Assembly (NCBI GenBank): GCA_942486035.1
Contig: CALNXK010000002.1
Coordinates: forward strand, 6,570,001 to 6,634,000
Length of the DNA stretch: 64,000 bases
DNA from: Porites lobata
Lineage: Eukaryota > Cnidaria > Anthozoa > Scleractinia > Poritidae
Direction: 5' to 3'
In this document: positions 57,201 to 64,000 of the stretch, in pieces
Position numbering within the stretch: the stretch's first letter is position 1
Layout of the letters: each line of letters starts with the position of its first letter
The notes under the pieces: generated by a model
Databases searched by the model: none
Told to the model about the DNA's origin: nothing
The model's input: only the letters and a program-made list of their open reading frames with translations
Made by a program: the position numbers and the translations under genes

Positions 57201-60200
57201 TGATCTCCTTTGATTCTTCCAAGTAATAAATTTTTTATATTTAAACATATAGCCTGCAATGTAAGTGTGTTTTTGGGGGCAGGCAAAAACTGCTTAATAT
57301 TTAAGTTCATATTTTTGTGGCCCAACATTTGATTTTTGGAATTTAAAATGGTGATTATGCGAGCAGAAGAAAACGTTTGCAATGCAAGCTACTACTTACT
57401 AAGTGTAGAGTTCACTAGTCAAAAATGACAACGATGTGTATGATGGGAGCTATGGTGGTGACAGTGAGGGTGTAATATTGATGAAAATGATGAATAGATG
57501 GTGATAAGATGTCAATAAATATATATTATGGTTACAACGTATTGTTGTGATGGTGATGACAAACAAACTATTCAGGATTTTAACCTGTATGAATGCCACA
57601 TTTTCATAATAACATCTTTATCATTACTATTATTTCACTGGGTCAATTCACACTTGCTTTGAGACTTAAATTGTACAACAGGGCTGAGTTGTTCAAAGCT
57701 GGGTTACGATAACCCAGGGTTAGTGTGAGATTTGAATTCAGATTTGAAAGCTTAAAAAGCATTTCCGTTTTAATTCTTTTTGTCTACAAGTTGATGATTG
57801 GAAGGTCTAAAAATTACAGTGAAAATTATCAGAGAAAATGCTTTTGAACATAAGAAAAAGAAACCAGGGTTGAATTTAACCCCGGTTTAAGCACTAATCG
57901 GCCTTTGAACAACAGTACTGAACCCTGGCTATTTCACTACATAGTAAGTTCTTATTATCAATGACCAAAAATTGACCCTTTGAGTTTCAAGAGTGACAAA
58001 CATCAATTTCCTCCTAACAGTATGAGAATTAATAAAACTATAAAAGTATCACCAAAGGAAAAATGCTCTGATCTTTTATCAAATTCTCCCAACTTATTCT
58101 GTAAGGAAATGTATAGAGACCAGTTGGAAGAATTTGTATGCAGATACTGGGGCTTAAAAGGTTAATGTTATCATCTGAGTTGCAGACAGGTACAGTACCT
58201 CAGAAGTTGATGGTTTGTCCAATTCCCTGAATAAGCGTTCCTATTGAAATGAACAGTCCATACATGGCTTGAGGTAACGTTAAGATTTTAAAAATCATAG
58301 AGAGAAATTTTGCTATCATCTAAACTGAGCTTTAACTAGCTTGAAATAATCTTGACCTTGATGTAGCATTCTGATGTTTTCTTTTCTCTAATTCCAACTG
58401 GCCACAAATAATAGAAAGATAACCAGTGATCAAACTTCTAGGTAGCATACAATGTATGGAATACATATCTGTATGTATTATTAAAAATGACATACCGTAA
58501 TATAAATGACTTACAGTTAAGTACATTGTAATTTTTGTTTGTTTCTCTTCAAACGACTTAGATTTACATAACAATAATCATCATAGTTAACTTTGCTGCT
58601 TTTACTAGGTTCACTTAAAAATGGACATGATAAAATGTATAAAGAGATTGTCAGGGGTTTGCAGGGCCGTTTTAAGCCATAACCATCCTCAATGACCTAG
58701 AGACAGTCGCCTTGGTCGGGAGATGCAGTGCACTGAAAGTTTTCAAGCAAAGGCTTTTTCTTTCATCTTGCTCTTCCTCCCAACTCAACTGACTGTCCTT
58801 GGGTCACCAAGAATCAGCTCTAACATATGAAAAGGAAAAACAAACAAACAAACAACCCAAACTTTCTATTCATCATCCAGCCGTAGAGAACAAGAAATAA
58901 AGGGGCAACATCACGAGGACACTGCTATTTTATACGTCAATTCTGTGAAACATCATTACTTAGGGTCTGTTTACATGGAGGTGGGAGACCCCAGGTAGGC
59001 GAGGTAACCCACTTAGGTGGGGTAACCCACCTGTCCATATAATCTCCAATTTTAATTTGATCACATTTTACATGATAGGTGGGGTAACCTGCTGCAGGTT
59101 ACAGATGTACCTCACCTATCTGGGGTCCCCTGCCTCCATGTAAACAGGCCCTAAGTGCCTTTATCCATACCCATAATGTTCTTGTAGAGATATGAAAACA
59201 ATATGAAACAAATTTCAACAAGGAGCACTAACCATAATAATTTATTATTTGGTATTTTTGCAGGCATAACATTCAAACTTTCAAAAATTGGCCCAATGTT
59301 TTTAAGTTTCAATCGATCTCCATCCTTGTCATCCTTTGTAACAGACAACAGAACACAGCTTGCTTAAATACAGTCTTGAATAAGAAACCTTGAGCATTAT
59401 TTTGGGAATTCAATTGATGCGCTTAAAGTTTAACCTATTTAAAAAGATAGCAAATAGCATGACATAACTGCTTTAAGTTACTGGTACATACTAAGGAGTA
59501 TTTAGATGGTACACGTACGCTAGCTTTATCTAAATGGGGTTATTTCTTATAAAAGATACAGAAATGTCTCTGATGCAATGGAGCCCATGTTTCAAGGACG
59601 CAGACTGTTGTTTGAAGTTCACTGATGTTGTTTCATGTTTGTTAAGGATCATCAGAAGTTCCTTATAATAATTAACTTAGAATAATATATTGTTCAAAAA
59701 TATCAAAAGTATTTTAAAGTATTTTCAGTCAGTAATAAAGATAACACACATCTGTTTTGTATACATCACAAAATAAGCTAGAATTAGTGTGTTTGGTTTG
59801 CATGGCATTTATATCACAATGAGATGATCTGACAGCATGTAAACATAGCAAGAGAGACAAAATTCAAGTTATGTCAATTAAAGAGCATGTGCTACACAAA
59901 TTTCAAAGACAATGAAAGAAAATATACATAACTGTATATACATCAATAGCTAAACATTTAATACCAAGATCTGGAAAATATACAACTGTACAAAAGACTG
60001 AATCCTTGCTCCTTTTTATGTCTTAACACTGCTGCCTCTGTAAGTTTTAGTTTCGAGTAAGTTTCTTAATATTATGTAACAAAAACTGGTTACTCTTATC
60101 TTGAGAGGTAACTTAATTAGTTGGGATACAGGATTTTTTCAATGAATATTCAACTCCATCAACAATGACATCACCTCTTTCTCTTTGATGGCTTTTTGTT

Positions 60201-63097
60201 TTTGTTCTTCTTTTTCTTTTTCACGTCTCTGTTCTTCTTCCCATTCTCTTTTAATTCTCTCCTGCAACAAACAAAAAATTTAATATCAGCTCTTGAAGCC
60301 CTTAAATCAGCATTCATAATTATTGCCCATGCTGTCTTTCAAGGCATTACCTCAATCTTTGGCAATTTTGTCATTACCGAGATTACACCTGCGCTCCCGC
60401 TGATCAACAGCCTCTCACTTGCCTCTTACTCGTACATGCATTACCTCTTGTTCCAACTTTTCTTTTAATTTTCTTTCCTCATCTTCTCTTTTCTTTCTAA
60501 ATCTCTCTTGAGCAATGGCTTCCCTCTCCAGCCACAAACGATGTTGAGTTTTTCTAGAAAAAAATTCAACAAACAAGCAGTTTGCTTTAAAATGCAGATG
60601 ACTTAAATGTGCTGAAGTAATAAAAGGATTACCCTATATGCCAAAATATTGCTGAACTTGAAATGCACTTCAGTAATGAAAACTGTTTGATAGGATCATG
60701 GAAAATCCATTTCAAGAAAATAAATAAGAGTTTTAATGAAGGAGGAAAATGTTTTTAACTGCCATTTCTAATTCATGGAACCCACAGAACCCACAAAACA
60801 TTAAATAAAGCAATTTTAAAGTCTATTCATACACTAACTATCTCAGTAGAAAAAGTATAGCTTTTAGTCAAGGAGGTGTGATGAGATGTGGAAAGTGGAA
60901 GAGATACAGAAAAGTCAAAAGAAGAAAGTGAGCAGCACGCTTGACCCGATGAATGTTCTGCTTGACTCAGATTCTACATTCTTACGTATGATCATAATAT
61001 TCAGGTATGTATTTTCTTTTTTTAGTACATTGGAGGGGATCCCATAGGTTCTGTAAGTTCTCTTGGTTTCCCAAATTAGTTTTTAACTATGTCTAACTTC
61101 AAAGCTTTTTAAAAATTATAATGTATTTCAGCTTTTGTACAGGTTTTGTACAGGTTTCACCACATTCCATCTTGAATCAAATTCCTGATGATTAATGTAC
61201 AGTGTTGTCACAAATTTTTATTAACATTTTTATGCACCTTTCTTCTTCCTCTTCCAGTAATCTTTTCTTTTCAGCTCTTTCCTTTACTTCTAATTTGGCC
61301 CTGGTAAAAACAAAGTGCATTGATTGCAAAAGCCTTCTACAAAAAATACAATTAACTTCTGACTCTTAAGCCTCAAAGACAGGACTACTTATTTCATGCA
61401 ATTTCATTCATACTGCACAAACTGTACATACATTACCAATACCTGCTGTTTCCGCAAAAGCTGGACATACAACAAAATTTACATCAATTTAGAAACCTTT
61501 TCAAGGAATAAAACATCTGTGGAAAATAATGAGTGGACTATCTGCTTATTAGTTATCATTTTTTCTGTTGATAAGCTATAACTTCAACTGTTCCATCAAG
61601 AGTTTGAAAAGCTGTGACTGTAGGGGACCTTCTTAGAGCAACGCACATGCATGACTTACATCCTTACCATGCCTATTACTTACATCTACTGCAACAAAAG
61701 TAACAACAAACAATAAAAGATAAGAGGATCAAATCTAGGGTCTCGTAGCAATCTGGCCAAATAATTAACTACTTACTTCAAGATGGGGTCATTCTCTATT
61801 CTCCACTTTTCTGTAGGAATAAAACAAAAACAAAGAAAGCAGGTGAATTTTACAGTGCCACCGGGAAAACCATGAACACTTGAAATATTTCAGGAATGTT
61901 ATTGTCTTGTAAAAGAAAAGCCAGTTAGGCATGAGAAAACTAAACCGCAAGCAAGAACGTTAATAATTAGTTTGTGGTTTTGTGACCAGTTTGCATGTCC
62001 TGATCTTTGCAGTGATTGGTAATAACACAATAAACATTCCTGCGATATTTCAAGTGTTCACGGTTTTCTCAGTTGCACTATAAGCTCACTAAATGAATGT
62101 AAAAGATATGATAAAGATATGGTAAGTGACAGGACAGGGGGTGGGTAAGGAGTGGGGGGTATATGGAGGAACAGGGGACCCAAAACTTCCACCTCCTGTA
62201 CATTGCATTCCTGGCTCCTGCCACTGTTTTCTTAGCTTCCTCCTTTTAGCCCTTAATATAAGGCACTGTTCTATAATTCCCTGTATATCTCATGCCTCAT
62301 ACCCTTTTACAACTCCCACATCCCACTCTTTCCTCTCCCACCTCTGGCCCTCTATTCTCTCTGGGCTCCTACCCCCATCCTCTCCCCAATGGCAGAAAGC
62401 TAAGACTTAAGGCCAACAAGGCCTAATAGTCTACCAGTTTTTGCAAGCAATAACTATCCTAAACTAATTAAGCCACCATTAAAGAAGAGAACTTGCGCAG
62501 TGCCTGGACATGCACTTAATGAAAAACATTCAATGAAGAAATCTTGCATTGAATGCTTTGTCAAGGACTTCTTCCACTACAGGGATAAAGAGGGAATTTC
62601 AATTTCTTCTTACGTTAAGTTGATCTGACCTGCTAATAATACTAAGTTCTTCACCTTCAATTTCCTCCTGCTCTCTTTTCTTCGCTACTGCCTGTCTCTT
62701 TTGCCGTCGTCTTTCCTTTTTAACAAGCCTTCTAAACTGTTTGTGGCTGAAAATATGCCCACATATGTGGATATATAAGCTTATAGTACACAATATTTAC
62801 TACAAAAAGATAGAAGAGTTCCTTTTTTTCCAAAAGGATACCAAGATTGGATATGATATCAGTATGCTTGGGTCCAGCTGATCCTGATCGATCAGCTATG
62901 TTCTGTTTCGTTGTACTTTGAAAGTCAAACGTGCATGATACAAACAATTTGAAAACGACGAAAACAATTTCAACGGAAGGAACATGAAGATTTAATTTAC
63001 TAGAAGCAGGTTTATACCTGAGTTTAAGAGGGGCATCAGCTCTTTTAGAATCCTTCGTCACATCTTCTTCTCTGCTTTCGCCTTCCTCAGCCGCCAT
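51233..63097 (-). CDS. ZRSR2: ZRSR2 / U2AF35-related splicing factor, 15 exons
   Basis: ZRSR2 recognises the 3' splice site of minor (U12) introns in the nucleus. Exons (high to low): 63097-63018, 62746-62655, 61810-61777, 61300-61238, 60553-60445, 60261-60175, 58240-58199, 57159-57091, 56794-56739, 56385-56265, 55775-55683, 55012-54957, 54788-54679, 53856-53451, 51485-51233 (stop). All phases match and give 556 codons. Order: start MAAEEGESREE, SHKQFRRLVKKERRR, a long Glu/Arg coiled-coil region (to about 160), CCCH zinc finger 1 (C197, C206, C212, H216), a U2AF-homology RRM (about 225-330, EPHLRGNVYVQF, ARWYASKQL), zinc finger 2 (C337, C345, C351, H355), then Arg/Ser/Asp-rich tail. Human ZRSR2 has 482 residues with the same order. 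The exon 2 donor (AAG/GTGAAG, 62654) was chosen by phase; two other GT sites nearby make it less sure. The frame is open 22 codons upstream of the chosen Met. Confidence 0.92.
52022..52953 (+). mobile_element. LINE (CR1/L2-like) 3' end inside the last ZRSR2 intron
   Basis: Codons from about 52160 to 52579 encode the C-terminal tail of a non-LTR reverse transcriptase: IERTNHYAIKTLLNLGNSAT, YDFCLAMADMDELEQKR, then HNSFLYIHIAHIWNQLP and a stop at 52582. A 350-base T-rich 3' UTR ends in ATTAAATAAATC and (ATTC)n at about 52934-52953, the typical tail. The fragment is 5' truncated, so it is a dead retroposon copy opposite in strand to ZRSR2. Confidence 0.8.
53451..53856 (-). CDS. ZRSR2: ZRSR2 exon, second zinc finger and RS-like tail
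   Basis: The largest exon begins GLFDRNRCPRGKNCNFLH (zinc finger 2) and HNPGNEF, then a tail of RD, RE, RS and RH pairs (RDMSRDRSRERDWDQD). Donor GACAG/GTAAGT joins in phase to the last exon, which continues with HHRKSKKKHKHRSGHKKKKH and an acidic Ser/Asp end. Confidence 0.9.
54679..54788 (-). CDS. ZRSR2: ZRSR2 exon, end of U2AF-homology motif
   Basis: Encodes EEECAKAFAMFNARWYASKQ and LSCEYSPVTKWKSAIC, closely matching the human block (AALSLFNGRWYAGRQLQCEF, CPVTRWKMAIC). The Arg-Trp-Tyr sits where U2AF-homology motifs carry their ligand-binding R-x-F. Confidence 0.88.
55313..55488. mobile_element. 176-bp MITE in ZRSR2 intron
   Basis: TAGAGTGTTTTCACATGAC at the left and its near-complement (CATGTGAGTGAAAACGCTCTA) at the right. 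The interior contains two direct copies of GCCATRTTGGTGTCC. Confidence 0.7.
55962..56118. repeat. foldback repeat in ZRSR2 intron
   Basis: GTCAAAATTAAATTCAGGTT at the left pairs with TGAATTTAATTTTAACC at the right, and inner parts TTCTCAATTTCCTTTGTC and GACAAAGGAAATAGAGAA also pair, making a hairpin of about 157 bases. Confidence 0.65.
56739..56794 (-). CDS. ZRSR2: ZRSR2 exon, first CCCH zinc finger
   Basis: Encodes NCSFYLKTGACRFGER; with the start of the next exon (CSRQH) it completes C-x8-C-x5-C-x3-H, the zinc finger that contacts RNA in U2AF35-type proteins. The intron falls inside the finger in phase 2. Confidence 0.88.
57971..58164. mobile_element. TTAACCCTTTAAG-family MITE, copy 2
   Basis: Begins TTGACCCTTTGAG, ends CTTAAAAGGTTAA, and contains CAAATTCTCCCAAC and AGGAAATGTATAGAGACCAG, which match copy 1 (50718-50926) in the opposite orientation. 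It lies between ZRSR2 exons 7 and 8. Confidence 0.65.
58963..59151. mobile_element. 189-bp MITE in ZRSR2 intron
   Basis: GGGTCTGTTTACATGGAGG (left) and CCTCCATGTAAACAGGCCC (right) are inverted ends, followed inward by GAGACCCCAGGTAGG and its partner. The outside is TTA/TAA, which fits a TA or TWA target. The interior repeats GGTGGGGTAACC. Confidence 0.7.
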
Positions 63098-63311
63098 GTT
63101 GGTTAGGAACCAGTTTCCCACGTTCGTTTCCCACTGCTGTTGCCTCGTTGTGGTGTAGATCATCCCCAGGTCTTCCCCGCCTTCAGCTCGTTGACAACAA
63201 AAATGGCGTCTTGGTCAACGTTTGTTTTGCAGCAGTGAAAAACGCAAATTTTCTTAGTTTTTCTTTCTGAGGACTTATTTCCTTAAAGGAATCAAGTGAG
63301 AAAAAGCCATC
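63098..63311. promoter_or_regulatory. divergent promoter between ZRSR2 and CEP164-like gene
   Basis: Only 214 bases separate the ZRSR2 start codon (minus, 63097) from the CEP164-like start codon (plus, 63312). Both 5' UTRs and both promoters must lie here or overlap the genes. No clear TATA box is seen on either strand. Confidence 0.6.
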
Positions 63312-63384
63312 ATGGCTACTATGATAAACGGACAATTGATTTTGGAAGAAGAATATGACGAGAACTACCAGCCTACGGAACAGG
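63312..63384 (+). CDS. CEP164: CEP164-like gene, first coding exon
   Basis: The exon encodes MATMINGQLILEEEYDENYQ and PTEQ plus one base, then a donor G/GTAAGA. Vertebrate CEP164 begins with a closely similar stretch (QLVLEEDYDETY, PSEQE) just before its WW domain. CEP164 is a distal-appendage protein of the mother centriole needed for ciliogenesis. Only this exon is in the window; the WW domain and coiled coils would lie to the right. The call depends on 24 residues, but the match is dense and at the right place. Confidence 0.75.
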
Positions 63385-64000
63385 GTAAGATATTTGAAAA
63401 AAAAAATGTTCAACGTAGGATTAAATTACACAATGAACAAAAGCGGTGTATTAATACTAGTTTTTCACGAATATATCATTTTTTGTGTTCAATGGACTGT
63501 TGACGGACCAGTAAGCTTACATATTTATTTGGAGGTCAAATCACTAATTAGTGCTGTGATCTGTATAAATCAGCTGATCTTTTAATAGCAATCGCGTTTG
63601 TTTTTTGTATGAGGCTTCTGTTGGAATGAGTTTTTTTATGCTGTAATTATTTCGATGTGTTTGCACGAAGTATTTTTTTACAGTTTTTGGCTGAATTTTT
63701 AACTGCATTCTTATTCAAGGACATATCAAAAATAGGAGGTCAAGTCAGTAATTTGCTGGCCAAGTACACTGTAGCCCTCATGCATATCTTACAGTCAAAC
63801 CAGGTCAAGCGTTCCCGTCGCTAACGAACTAATGAATTCATTCACGGAAAAATGATTTCGTTTGTTGATTCAATAATCCATTCATAAAATGAACAATCCA
63901 ATATTCATATTTAGCCTCGATTCCATAATCGAATGTTGATTCGATTACTGTTTTTTGAAAAACTACACTTTCCACAAGTTGACCTCAGAATTTTGTTTTT
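63385..64000 (+). other. first intron of the CEP164-like gene (partial)
   Basis: No further exon with a phase-1 acceptor and WW-domain coding is seen before the window ends. Near 63830-63960 there are degenerate repeats of ATTCATTC and CGATT type. Confidence 0.5.

Noticed and set aside
62599..62793. Reading ZRSR2 exon 2 through to the stop at 62599, or using donors at 62622 or 62605
   Set aside because: Only the donor at 62654 leaves the phase needed by the next exon; read-through would lose both zinc fingers.

Overview
The window is eukaryotic nuclear DNA, AT-rich, with spliced genes, GT-AG introns and AATAAA poly(A) signals. Gene content (beta-PIX, ZRSR2, CEP164 and a family of intronless serpins) and the dispersed short inverted-repeat elements suggest a cnidarian, most likely an anthozoan such as a stony coral. 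That placement is my inference from recognition, not from a search.

Layout. (1) 1-17.6 kb, + strand: the 3' half of an ARHGEF7 (beta-PIX/Cool-1) orthologue. It runs from the end of the PH domain through the GIT-binding exon to a C-terminal coiled coil, and has a possible alternative terminal exon at 10.2 kb. The large introns carry several MITE-like elements. (2) 17.6-25.2 kb: intergenic DNA with repeat fragments only. (3) 25.2-49.9 kb, + strand: a tandem serpin array. It holds three intact single-exon intracellular-type serpins (25.2, 31.6 and 46.4 kb), one broken relative (29.7-30.1 kb), one intact secreted-type serpin (48.6-49.9 kb) and a broken copy of it (35.4-36.0 kb). The pair 'intracellular serpin + secreted serpin' occurs twice (31.1-36.0 kb and 46.0-49.9 kb) as a segmental duplication. 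(4) 36.0-46.0 kb, between the duplicates: a mobile-element nest. It contains a decayed Ty3/gypsy fragment on the minus strand with a 161-bp LTR, a 749-bp TAA-flanked MITE inside its reverse transcriptase, a multi-level nest of GCAGAC-repeat inverted elements, and a nearly perfect palindrome with 354-bp arms. (5) 51.1-63.1 kb, - strand: a complete 15-exon ZRSR2 (U2AF35-related) gene of 556 codons. (6) 63.3 kb, + strand: the first coding exon of a CEP164-like gene, divergent from ZRSR2 across about 214 bp.

How the genes relate. The three flanking genes are housekeeping-type (Rac/Cdc42 signalling, minor spliceosome, centriole appendage) and look unrelated to the serpins. The intracellular serpins are nearly identical except in the reactive-centre loop, where residues and loop length differ, so each copy probably meets different proteases. 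The secreted serpin combines a signal peptide, a Lys-Arg-Ser reactive site and a C-terminal IDEL. This suggests an inhibitor of dibasic-cleaving proteases kept in the secretory pathway and is the most interesting protein here. The most unusual DNA structure is the nested inverted-repeat block at 41.4-46.0 kb.
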